Origin: Crossaster papposus
Lineage: Eukaryota; Echinodermata; Asteroidea; Velatida; Solasteridae
Assembly: GCA_037893245.1 (NCBI GenBank)
Contig: JBAIAA010000413.1
Span: 1,364,001-1,428,000, forward strand
DNA: 64,000 nt
Reading direction: 5' to 3'
The notes under the pieces are model-generated. The model did no database searches, was not told the DNA's origin, and was given only the letters and a program-made list of their open reading frames with translations. A program made the translations under genes and the position numbers. The first letter of the stretch is position 1; each line of letters begins with the position of its first letter. This document shows positions 55,781 to 64,000 of this stretch, piece by piece.

Positions 55781-56533
55781 TTTAATATTTGGGTGGTGGT
55801 CTAAGTGTGTGCCAAGTCTAAAGTCGATCAAATTTAGTGCCAAAGATATATTGGTTGAAAAAAACCGTGTACAAATCCTATGGGGAAAATTAAACCTTTA
55901 ATGTGACGTCACATGACATCCGATGATATCATCACAATGTCATCTTAATTTTCGTTTATAACACATCCTGGAATACTTGTATACCAAGTTTGACCCTAAT
56001 TGGACTTGTACTTCCAGAGATAGAGGGTCTTAAAAACTACACCTTTAATGTGACGTCACATGACCCACGATGATGTCATCATGACGTCACCCTGATGTTC
56101 GTCTATAACACATCCTGGAATACTTGCATACCAAGTTTGACCCCAATCGGGCCTGTACTTCCAGAGATAGAGGGGCCTCAAAACTGCACCTTTAATGTGA
56201 CGTCACATGACCTACGATAACGTCATCATGACGATTTTTCCCTTGGCCCTCCTGGGGATGGTGGTCGAGGTGTGTGCCAAGTCTCAAGTCGATCAAATTT
56301 ACGAAAGTGTCAAAATCAATAGTCTGAAGAAAAACGTGTACAAACCTTATGGGAAAAAAGTTGCACCTTTGACGTCACGTCACGTGACCCTGAAAGACGC
56401 AATCGTGCCGAATTTCTTTCAGGGACATCTGGGAGTGGGGTTCTAAGTGTATACCAAGTTTCATGTAGGTCGGATTCACCAAAATGTCAAAGTCAATAGT
56501 CTGAAGAAAAACGTGTACAAAACCTATGGGGAA
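55781..56533. repeat. Repeat cluster with TGACGTCA palindromes (unit 2)
   Basis: Counterpart of 45650-46402 with the CTTTAATGTGACGTCACATG block repeated at 147-bp spacing. The fourth block reads TTTGACGTCACGTCACGTGA here versus TTTAACGTCACGTCACGTGA in unit 1. Confidence 0.85.
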
Positions 56534-57283
56534 AATATTTTAGTAATTTGGTTTGCATATTATTAAAGCATATATCGTTGAGCATTATTGGTGAAAATAG
56601 GGAAGATATTACATTAATATTTTTGGAGATATTCCTATTTTTAGCGAGTATGTGTACAAATGGCTTTTCCACGGGAGCTGTCAATGCATCAACATGTTTG
56701 AATATGATATGACACAATAATGTAATGACGCGATAGTCCTTTGACAAATGTTTTTGAGTCTTTTATTTACACTAAAATGGATAAATAATACTTTTTAATA
56801 GATAGATGAATTTATTCATGATTTCAATCTCAAAAACATTTTTCTTACTTGGTTAGACTGCCAAAGAATTTGCGCAGGAACAGACTTTAACTTATGCAAT
56901 GACGATATTATGTGCACAAAATCATGACAATTGTCTATTGATGTTCCAGATACATGAAATTATATCATTTGTTGAACTAACTGAAATGAACAAAACCAGA
57001 AGCCTATCTATTAAAAAGTATTATTTATCCATTTTAGTGTAAATAAAAGAAGCTCTCGCAAAAACATTTGTCAAAGGACTATCGCGTCATTACATTATTG
57101 TGTCATATCATATTCAAACATGTTGATGCATTGACAGCTCCCGTGGAAAAGCCATTTTTACACATACTCGCTAAAAATAGGAATATCTCCAAAAAATATT
57201 AATGTAATATCTTCCCTATTTTCACCAATAATGCTCCAAACGATATATGCTTTAATAATATGCAAACAAAATTACTAAAATAT
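56534..57283. mobile_element. 750-bp element with 270-bp inverted repeats (unit 2)
   Basis: Counterpart of 46403-47152, again abutting the 5' edge of the ATPase-like frame. Confidence 0.85.
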
Positions 57284-57859
57284 GTTATCATCTAGGAGAA
57301 AATGGCCTCCAAAGTTGGGTATAGTTTTTGTTTTGACCACCCTGTACTTGGTGATCATATGTCCGACTCTGTCAAACAACAAAACGTACCACGAGAGGCC
57401 TTGGTTTTTTAACGACCCCTATGTTTACGCGTGCGACCTCGACGCCGAAAATATGAACATGAACGAAGCCATAGACCTTTATCGAACGAAATTTAAAGAT
57501 TTGCACACTTTGTTTTTAATCGACGACTGCAGCGCTTATCAAGCGATGAAATCGGCCAAAAGGGCCACAAGGGAGGATGCTGCATGTTATATAAATTAGC
57601 CTTTAGCGGTAGACACGATAACCACAGCTGTTGGTAATTGACTCAAAAATATAACAGCGTTTTAAAAGATTATCGCGAACAGACTCAATGGGTCGCTATT
57701 TTTTATTGCAAAGACAAAAACAGTTTTGATAATTGCCTCGACGAAAATGATGTGGTGCCGGATAATAAAAGGCGAGACATAAAACAATATCTCAAAGACA
57801 CTCCCTATAGTAAATTGATTTTATATACGGATCCTCGGAATAAATGGAATTTGTTGTAA
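57282..57859 (+). pseudogene. Packaging ATPase (FtsK/HerA, A32-like) fragment, frameshifted (unit 2)
   Basis: It has the same breaks as 47151-47728: missing P-loop region, one frame change near 57586-57596 and an in-frame TAA at 57635-57637. The Walker B-type LFLIDDCSAYQAM and the downstream ENDVVP motif are intact in their separate frames. One residue differs (Phe/Val in the VFV/VFF stretch). Confidence 0.78.
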
Positions 57860-58091
57860 CCTAGTTGTGATTTGTTGAGGTTTTGTTAGATAGCTAGTTG
57901 TAATTTGTTGAACAGCTAGTTGAGATTTGTTGAACAGCTAGTTGAGATTTGCTGAACAGCTAGTTGTAAAGTACTTGCATAGCTAGTTGTAATTTGTTGG
58001 ACAGCTAGTTGTAATTTGTTGGACAGCTAGTTTTAATTTGTTGGGTAGCTTGTTGTAAGTTGTTAAACAGCTAGTTGTGATTTGTTGCAGT
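57857..58091. repeat. 22-bp minisatellite (unit 2)
   Basis: Counterpart of 47726-47960 with the AGCTAGTTGTAATTTGTTG core; no length difference between the two units was noticed. Confidence 0.9.
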
Positions 58092-58225
58092 TAGTTTATC
58101 TCGCGTTTATTTAAATGTTATTTTTGCTGATCGATCTTTTGCTCAAATTTATTATAGCGTCGACCTTGTGTATTTTATCTTACAAATATTTTTCTTTAAA
58201 AATAAAATTATACCGTCTTATAAAA

Positions 58226-58771
58226 ATGGAGCCTTTAAAAACTTTAGACAACGATCCGCAAACGGAAAAACATAAAAATAGACTGTTGGGTGTAGTATCA
58301 GCCGGTGATTCTAAAAAGTATTTGGGTAAATAATTTAGCCAAGGAGATATAGAAAACCTAGACGCGAACAAACAAGAAAAAATGTACAACCAATACGAGG
58401 CAAGGTTGGGTAAAGAAAATATTACTAGTTTGGGTAACTGCGTGCTGGGGATTTACTCGAGAGTTTTAGGCGCGAGTCTACCTATGATCAAACCCATGGG
58501 TGTCAGTCTACGAGTAGACTCGGAAGACGCGCTCACCAAAGATCTAGAGGAAGATCCCGTTATATCTAGCTCGATAGCTAGTTTACTTTGCGAAGTTTAT
58601 TACAACTACGGAATGTTGTTGTCGCCGTTAGTAGGTTTATTGATAACGTCTAAACATTTAGTTATCAACGAAAAGAATTATCTTGACAATATAATAAAAG
58701 ATGAGTCAACAAGAGAGCCCAAGTTCGTCGATGTTAAAGAAGACTCCAAAGGTACAGACGGTGACGACTAA
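58226..58771 (+). pseudogene. Polinton companion gene with an in-frame stop (unit 2)
   Basis: Counterpart of 48095-48640, with the same TAA, here at 58331-58333. One residue differs (Asn/Lys in NEN/NEK-NYLD). Otherwise the frame is intact from QYEARLG to the acidic C-terminus. Confidence 0.65.
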
Positions 58772-59071
58772 ACAAAAAATCCAGGTAGAGTAAAACAAGG
58801 CAAGGCATTAGCGGAACACAACAAAAAGAGAAAAGAACAAATTGCCAAGATGCGAAATATAGACGTGAAGAGTACTCTTTCTTATTCGTACGCAACAATT
58901 GGGTCAATAACGGGTTGGCGCTTGTTTTAGGAGGACTCTATATATGAAGCCAAAGAGTCTCACCACCAAAACCACAACCACTAGCACAGCCTCCCCAAAA
59001 GAACCCAAGGGGGACTCCGTCCCAAATCCCTTCTTCTCCGCCCCAACCATCTTCAGATTTTGTAGAAATGG
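58701..59071 (+). pseudogene. Small Polinton-type single-membrane-span protein, frameshifted (unit 2)
   Basis: Counterpart of 48570-48940, broken in the same places (A6 run and the membrane segment), with a KEPKGDSVPNPFF tail. Confidence 0.55.
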
Positions 59072-59110
59072 AATAAAAAAAATTAAAAAAAAAAAAAATT
59101 GTGGCAATTA

Positions 59111-59348
59111 TAATTGGATACTAATAGCATTGCCAACAATCTCTATCACGCCGCCGTGATCTCTATGTTAAGCGTGGGATTTACCATGTTTAGTAAAAAA
59201 ACTGTTGAAGATCAAACCGGCCGATCTCGACAAGTTGAGCGTAGAACATGTAGCTAAACTAACGGCTGCGATAAGCGCATCGATGTACGTAAAAACATGG
59301 CTGGTCAATCAAAATATACTCCCACCAAATATATTAAACTCGACATAA
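59111..59348 (+). pseudogene. Small membrane/helical protein, frameshifted (unit 2)
   Basis: Counterpart of 48980-49217, with a hydrophobic NNLYHAAVISMLSVGF stretch, a frame change after an A7 run, then DLDKLSVEHVAKLTAAISAS. Confidence 0.5.
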
Positions 59349-59370
59349 AACTTTAGTTCGTTATAATAAA

Positions 59371-60562
59371 ATGGCTGAAGGTGGAGATTTTGAACCGGTA
59401 GACGAATTTACCCCGGCATAAGACAACGATCTAGACGGGGACAATAACGATTACTCCATCGACAACGAAACGGCGTTAGATCCAGCCTATGCTCAAGCTC
59501 GTGATGGTGTTTTAGAACAAGGGAGACGTTTTATTGATAATCAAAGAGTCAAAAGTTTCTACGAACGTCAAGGACAAAGACAATATGATATAATTCCGCA
59601 ATGGGAAAGATTTGTAGTAAAAGATAACACGTTATATTTTAAAACCGATGACGAAGAAGTAAGATTATCGCAAAAAAACAAACCAGATACATTTTTAGCA
59701 TTAAGTTCTATTGAAAAAAATGCTAGGGACGGTATAGATTTTATTAGAAACCAATTAGGTTTTAAAGATTATAAACGAAACCCACTTAGTATAGAACAAC
59801 AACAACAATTACAACAGATTGAACCGGAGTCTATCCCGATGCAAGATTTTCCGAAAATGGCCCTTGATTTAAGCGAAATTCTCGAAACTTTAGACCAAGA
59901 ACAAGAACAGGAAACCAGTTTTATACTAATCGCGGGTTTAGACAAAACTCTTCAAACGATGAGAGGCAACTTATAACTAAATTTAGCGCGTCTCAGAATA
60001 CTCGATGATGAGATAGCCCAGACCGAAGGAGCATTAGCCGAATCAGTGAGCGACGGTTCCACGGCAGAAATGAGAGAAAAATTAGAAGACTTAAAAATCG
60101 AAAGATCGGCTAGATTAGAAGCCGACGAAAAAAAACTCAGAAGTCAGATAAACAGAATCAAAGAAACGATTACGAGGATTTTAGATAGCGACACGACCTT
60201 GAGAGAAAAAAATTAGAACGTTGTTTAGAGAACAAGGCGTGACCATCGCGAGCATTTTGTCGGCGTTTGGTTTGGCTATCGGTTTGATAGTAAAGAGCGT
60301 TTTGTCTGTCAGTGCGTCCGAACCAACGCTCGCGCCCGCGCCTACTCCGATACCACCATCTAACGCGAATAACGTAAAATAATGGATACAGTCGCAACTA
60401 AAACACTTTTCAAACGCGCTCGCTAAACTCGGCTCAAAATTACTCGACGCCTTGCCCGGAATTTTAGGCGGTATAGCGAGTTGAATATTTAACGTATTGA
60501 GTAAAACCGTCGGATGGTTGGGCGAACACGTGTGGGCCTTTATAGTGGGAGTCGGAACTTAA
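59371..60562 (+). pseudogene. Coiled-coil and membrane-segment Polinton-type protein, multiply stopped
   Basis: From ATG 59371 (context AATAAAATGG) one frame is traceable to 60213: acidic N-terminus, FYERQGQRQYDIIPQWERF, a Gln-rich stretch, then a long charged coiled coil (IAQTEGALAESVSDGS, REKLEDLKIERSARLEADEK). In-frame stops are TAA 59419 and TAA 59974. A frame change at the A-run near 60205-60211 leads to a second frame to 60562, with a hydrophobic ASILSAFGLAIGLIV segment, a Pro/Ala linker, stops TAA 60380 and TGA 60482, and a LGEHVWAFIVGVGT end. I recall coiled-coil plus hydrophobic C-terminal proteins of this kind in many invertebrate Polinton-like loci. Unit 1 has only the first third. 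Confidence 0.7.
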
Positions 60563-60600
60563 ATTGTTGTTTATTTACAAAAGCGCCTCGGTTAAAAGTT

Positions 60601-60649
60601 AAAAAAAAAGCCTTCTAACAAAATATTTTGTAAGAAGGCTTTTTTTTTT
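60601..60649. terminator. Bidirectional hairpin terminator-like signal between convergent genes
   Basis: A9, then the stem GCCTTCTAACAAAAT / ATTTTGTAAGAAGGC with one mismatch, then T9. The signal reads the same on both strands: 38 bp after the plus gene ending at 60562 and overlapping the end of the minus gene at 60648. Large DNA viruses such as mimivirus use hairpins as mRNA 3'-end signals; a comparable role is inferred here from position and symmetry. Confidence 0.6.
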
Positions 60650-60769
60650 ACCGCGCAGACTCGTACATCAGGTATCCTATACCCGCCATGGCTAAAGTAC
60701 CGACAATCAGCAAAGTTTTTTCATACTCGTGAGGATCTCTAGTTAAAACGTTTTCTTCGGGAAAAGAAG

Positions 60770-60960
60770 GCTCGACCGTGGGCGTTGGTGGTGTTACCAG
60801 AGCCGGGATTTTGGGCGTTGGCGCTGGTGGGTCAACGATCGCGGACGTTGGCGTTAGTGGTGGTGGGTCAACGACCGAGGACGTTGGTGTTGGTGGTGGT
60901 GGTTGTGTTGTTGGGTCACCCGCGGGCGTTGGCGTTGGTGGTATTTTTGAGTTTATCTTC
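60770..60960 (-). repeat. Pro/Thr stalk-coding imperfect repeat
   Basis: Repeats of GGTGGGTCAACGA-CG-GGACGTTGG on plus encode PPTPT / VDPP units on minus between the conserved part and the membrane anchor of the preceding gene. Confidence 0.7.
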
Positions 60961-61652
60961 GAGTTTAATCCCAACGGTAAGTTAGCGGTCGCAATCTGTA
61001 TATTGTTGTTATATCCTTCGTGGGTTCCGACCCTCAATTGCATGTTCGAAGGCACGAGATATAATCCTTTCGCCAGCACAAAGTTTAACGAACTCCTGGC
61101 GTATTGCAGCGAATCTTGAAATTGGGTTATATATTCTTCCAGATCGGCTGGAGACGATATCAAGTCTTAGAAGATATTAACAAACTGGGCTTGGGCGTCG
61201 AGCCCCATGCCCGGAGTCAAAATACTAGTTTTTGTTTGCGCCCGAGCCCCCAGCAGAGCGTAAACATACGTCCTGACAGATTCGTTTATTTGTTGTATCC
61301 CTACGTCGGTAAAGTGAGACTCTGCGGGTATCCATTTTTGCCACCCGAGCGTCAATACCGCTCTACTTTGCGATATATAACTTATTATATAAGTACTGTA
61401 ATAACCAGATCCTTTAGGAGGATCTTCGTTGCCAAACCCCATTAGACATCCCCCCGCGTATTTACCGTGACTAATATCCAAGGGTGCGGTATCGTAATCC
61501 CCCATAGGGTGACCCCAAGCATAAGCCTGACCCAATCCGCCGGAATAATGATCGACCGTCTGTATCCAAGACAAGTTGTGATCTACGCCGTAAAATCTGC
61601 AAGTGTCTATATAACCTTTACGATCTATATTGTTGTTATAAGGGTCATATAT

Positions 61653-62073
61653 GTGACCTGTTCCAACGAAACCCGGACAAAGTCGCACAATGTGTTTTGT
61701 CAAAATGTACTCCTGAAGTCATTTCTGGATGGATTTTACCATTTTGAGGTTTTAGGTTTTCCTAAGTCACTCACTATTAATCTACAATCTCCTAAAATTT
61801 GAACAAAATCCGTCTACCAGAAGTGTGTTTTTGGGTCAATTTTGTGAAACATTTGTGTACAGAAATAATACGCTTTTCTGAACTTCAAAGCTGTTTATCT
61901 CATAATTAGGTTGTCAGGGTTTATCACTAAATCCAGACCCCAGGGAAGATAGGGTGGGGGTACATATGTAAATGATACATCATTTTAAAGCTGAGAACCT
62001 AGAGAATTTGAAAAAAGCAAAATCTGAAAAACTAAAAAGTTGACTTTGTCCGGGTTTCGTTGGAACAGGTCAC
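61653..62073. mobile_element. 421-bp MITE with 32-bp TIRs and ATAT target duplication
   Basis: The left end GTGACCTGTTCCAACGAAAC continues to CCCGGACAAAGTC; the right end is its exact complement. ATAT flanks both sides (61649-61652 and 62074-62077). The element splits the minus-strand virus-like gene. Its end contains TTTCGTTGGAA, the first 11 bases of the CENP-B box; pogo-like transposon ends share such motifs, but the second half does not match. Confidence 0.85.
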
Positions 62074-62742
62074 ATATGTCGTTGCCCGGTATGGGACATT
62101 GCATAAACTCTAATATTGTTCTAACCGTAAAATAAACATGAAATCTATATATGGCCCTCGTGAGACGATCAGTCGAATAAAGTAGATATATCCCTATGCC
62201 GCAACCGGCGGTACTGCACCACATTGCAAAATTGAATTGATTTTGATAAAACACCAACGGAACAGATTTCCATCTGTTTATTAGCTCATCCGTTGTAACG
62301 GCGGGTAACCTATAATGGGTGAATATATCCGCAAAAATAACCATAAAAGAACCGCGGTCGACCGCGTTCACTACAATCTCTAGACTCTTGAAATCTAAGT
62401 CCAGCCTGTTAGCTTGTTCTTGTGATTGTTCTTGTGATTGTTCTTTCATTCTCGATATATTTTTATCTTGTTCGATCAGTCTCGAGTAACGGCGGGTAAT
62501 ATATCCGCAAAAATAACCATAAAAAAACCGCGGTCGACCGCGTTCACTACAATCTCTAGACTCTTGAAATCTAAGTCCAGCCTGTTAGCTTGTTCTTGTG
62601 CTTGTTCTTGTGCTTGTTCTTTCATTCTCGATATATTTTTATCTTGTTCGATCAGTCTCGAGTAATTTTTAGCTTGTTTTTGTGCTTGTTCTTTCAGTCT
62701 CGATATATTTTCTACAACCGTTTTGTTTATGCCGCTAATCAT

Positions 62743-62985
62743 TTTTAGTTGTCTTTATTATAAAAGACTTTAATTAAAATGTCTTATGTGTATTAGAAAA
62801 TATGTCTCATTATTTTTTAGATTTAGGAATCCACTTAGAAAAATATATAAGCTAGGTATCTCGCAACAAACTTGAGTTCTCGTTCTATTTGGTTATCGCT
62901 GGGGGTGTAAAAGTCTGAGAGTTGGGGTTTTTGCTGTAAGTTAACGATGAAATCTAAGTGTATTTTTGTTTTTTTCTTTTAAAAT
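62743..62985. promoter_or_regulatory. Divergent intergenic region
   Basis: AT-rich region between the minus gene starting at about 62742 and the plus gene starting at 62986. A TATAATAAAGAC-type stretch lies just upstream of the minus start and TTTTCTTTTAAAATATGG leads into the plus start. The 13-base motif seen in front of the other genes is absent. Confidence 0.4.
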
Positions 62986-63393
62986 ATGGCTAGCATCGCT
63001 ATTATGGTCGGAGGCGCTATATTTAACTCTTTAGCTTTCACGGGATCAAATTTTTCGAGCGTTAAACAAGACCGAGAGCGCAAGAGACACGACTTAGCTT
63101 TAGAAAAACTGACGACGGCGAAAAACAAAACATCTCGGACAAAGCATCTCGATTGGTTAAACGATCGACTCAAAAAACAAGCGAAGGCTCAAAAGACTTT
63201 TAAAAGTATAGACGAGGCTCTCAGAGAATACAACTCGGTTACTCGCGAAGATCTACGAGTACCAATCTACCAGCAGCACGAGCCCACTCTCGCCGATTTG
63301 TACGCACCTAGCGAAGATCAAAAGACCGGCGAGTTGGTGTTTGTTTTGGGAGGAACGGCGTTGGTAGGTTTTTTAGTTTATAAGTTTTTATAA
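62986..63393 (+). CDS. Polinton companion protein, 135 codons, intact
   Basis: The ORF has a Gly/Ala-rich hydrophobic N-terminus (IAIMVGGAIFNSLAFTGSNF), a highly charged helical middle (RERKRHDLALEKL, LNDRLKKQAKAQ), a conserved-looking TLADLYAPSEDQKTGELVFV and a C-terminal hydrophobic LGGTALVGFLVYKFL. I recall proteins of this size and plan next to integrases of Polinton-like elements in cnidarians and molluscs; the role is unknown. It sits 18 bp before the integrase start in the same direction. It is one of the few genes here without any stop or shift. Confidence 0.7.
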   Translation: MASIAIMVGGAIFNSLAFTGSNFSSVKQDRERKRHDLALEKLTTAKNKTSRTKHLDWLNDRLKKQAKAQKTFKSIDEALREYNSVTREDLRVPIYQQHEPTLADLYAPSEDQKTGELVFVLGGTALVGFLVYKFL

Positions 63394-63411
63394 GTTGTTT
63401 AGTTAAATACA

Positions 63412-63988
63412 ATGGAAACAAAGTTTAAAAAAGTGTATTATAGCCCCGTCGGTTATTGGAAAGGTGAGGGCACTGTTGTAAAATTAGCTAAAAAAACGGG
63501 CGCGTCCAAAGAAGAAACCAGAAACTGGTTAAAAAAAACAAGCGTTGTGGCAAATTTATTTACCGCCTCCTACGTATATTCCTCGACCTACGAGTTTGAA
63601 CAAGTTCATGGGTATTCCCAACGAAATGCATCAGATATATTATTTTTTACCGACTTTATTGAAGGGTAAAAATAACAAGTCTAAGTACGCGATGACGGTC
63701 GTTGACGTGGCCACGCGTTTTAAGGAGGCCGAACCTTTGACCAACAAGACGAGTACCCAAGTGGCCGACGCTTTGAGTCGAGTTTACGCTAGGTCGCCTT
63801 TGACTTGGCCAAAGGTTTTAAAAGTAGACGCGGGTAAAGAATTTCACGGGAAATTTAAAAAAATGATGTCGGAGAAAAATGTCGCGATACAAGTGGGAGA
63901 ACCGGGCAACCACAGAGCGCAGGGTACCGTCGAAAGATTTAACAGGACTTTGGCGGAGAGATTGTTTGGCCATCAATACGCCAAATAA
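63412..63988 (+). pseudogene. Retroviral-type (DDE) integrase of Polinton class, frameshifted and truncated
   Basis: The N-terminal frame (63412-63669) has VYYSPVGYWKGEGTVVKLAK and ASKEETRNWLKK, a helix-turn-helix-like head. The catalytic core follows in another frame (63545-63988) with YAMTVVDVATRFKEAEPL, WPKVLKVDAGKEFHGKF and QGTVERFNRTLAERLF. The Asp of KVDAGKEF and the Glu of TVERF are 35 positions apart, as in D,D-35-E integrases. The first catalytic Asp region lies around 63630 where the frames meet, so it is not in the same frame as the other two. A second shift near 63540-63570 is possible. The ORF stops at TAA 63986, before the usual C-terminal domain. Confidence 0.82.
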
Positions 63989-64000
63989 ATCATTAATCCG

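Larger units (their letters stand above)
49723..59853 (+). repeat. Large direct tandem duplication, unit 2 (10.13 kb)
   Basis: Begins TTAATTTATTGAGAACG as at 37364. Relative to unit 1 it lacks about 741 bp at 50165 (the 37808-38540 copy plus a few bases) and 1500 bp at about 52216 (the segment with exon 40762-40946, the 10-bp minisatellite and one MITE). After 59853 the sequence continues into Polinton-like genes not present in unit 1. Confidence 0.9.
60648..62742 (-). pseudogene. Virus-like protein with coiled coil, Pro-rich stalk and C-terminal anchor, broken
   Basis: The gene starts at about 62742 with a coiled-coil N-terminus (RLKEQAQKQ, ISRMKEQAQEQAQEQ). A partial internal duplication near 62440-62640 repeats NRLDLDFKSLEIVVNAVDRG and breaks the frame. 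The middle part (62449-62074) has TDELINRWKSVPLVFYQNQF and CGIGIYLLYS. A 421-bp MITE (61653-62073) then interrupts it. Beyond it come NNNIDRKGYIDTCRFYGVDH, GGLGQAYAWGHPMGDYDTAP and ISQSRAVLTLGWQKW, an in-frame TAA at 61167-61169, a Pro/Thr repeat stalk (60770-60960) and a terminal membrane helix LLIVGTLAMAGIGYLMY. It looks like a surface or virion-associated protein; that is inference. I have not attempted to rejoin the pieces. Confidence 0.6.
53209..63988. mobile_element. Polinton/adintovirus-like element, longer copy (unit 2 and beyond)
   Basis: Gene order left to right: two-TM ORF (-), 223-codon ORF (-), its broken paralogue (-), repeat insertions, packaging ATPase fragment (+), three small broken genes (+), coiled-coil gene (+), hairpin terminator, membrane-anchored virus-like protein (-), 135-codon ORF (+), integrase (+). 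An FtsK-type ATPase plus a retroviral-type integrase in a DNA element is the hallmark of Polintons/Mavericks and related adintoviruses. Polymerase, major capsid and protease genes were not found, so they are lost or lie beyond the right edge. No long terminal inverted repeats are visible. Confidence 0.78.

Noticed and set aside
59371-60562. Stop-codon reassignment explaining in-frame TAA/TGA in viral genes
   Set aside because: Both TAA and TGA occur, frameshifts coexist, and intact ORFs nearby end normally with TAA or TAG; decay is simpler.
62049-62073. True CENP-B box
   Set aside because: Only the first 11 of 17 bases match and the essential CGGG half is absent; it is part of a MITE end.

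Overview
The window looks like nuclear DNA of a marine invertebrate animal. It has an intron-containing gene with phase-consistent splice sites, a satellite array, tRNA-derived SINE-like repeats, a CR1/L2-like LINE, several MITE families and a decayed Polinton/adintovirus-like DNA element. No bacterial operon, rRNA gene or CRISPR array is present. I cannot name the species.

Layout. (1) 1-21463: about 44 head-to-tail copies of a 486-bp satellite; each unit carries a 40-bp near-palindrome, and two higher-order periods (1944 and 1458 bp) occur in different parts. (2) 21653-42387, minus strand: at least seven exons of a large cysteine-rich extracellular protein with GCC2/GCC3 (ephrin-receptor-like) repeats, transcribed toward the satellite. 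Exon phases match across most junctions, but two exons carry frameshifts in short G/C runs. (3) 26681-36225: GC-rich 21-bp minisatellites, one at the edge of an exon and three larger tracts further on. The largest (29632-36219) steps through six homogenised unit types, including a short reversed block, and ends in 15-bp units. (4) These larger tracts lie in a nested insertion inside one intron: a 56-bp tandem array holds a 5'-truncated LINE, which holds a DNA transposon with 19-bp terminal inverted repeats and a 4-bp target duplication, which holds the minisatellite. (5) 37364-49722 is repeated almost identically at 49723-59853 as a direct tandem duplication. The second copy lacks about 741 bp and 1500 bp, so one cysteine-rich exon is present twice and another only once. 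(6) 43085-49722 and 53209-63988 are two copies of the Polinton-like element. The second runs further and reaches a retroviral-type integrase at the window's right edge.

In the Polinton-like part, recognisable pieces are an FtsK/HerA-type packaging ATPase fragment, a DDE integrase, and a set of small membrane and coiled-coil proteins that I recall as regular companions of such elements in invertebrates. Most are broken by stops, homopolymer frameshifts or MITE insertions; three kinds of ORF (191, 223 and 135 codons) stay open. Protein-primed DNA polymerase, major capsid protein and protease genes were not seen. Two virus-like regulatory signals survive: a repeated A/T motif 11-13 bp upstream of two start codons that also contains the stop codon of the upstream gene, and a poly-A/stem/poly-T hairpin between two convergent genes that looks like a two-way terminator.

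Much of the window is exact repetition, so several large-scale structures could be assembly or haplotype-merging artefacts; this is noted where it matters.
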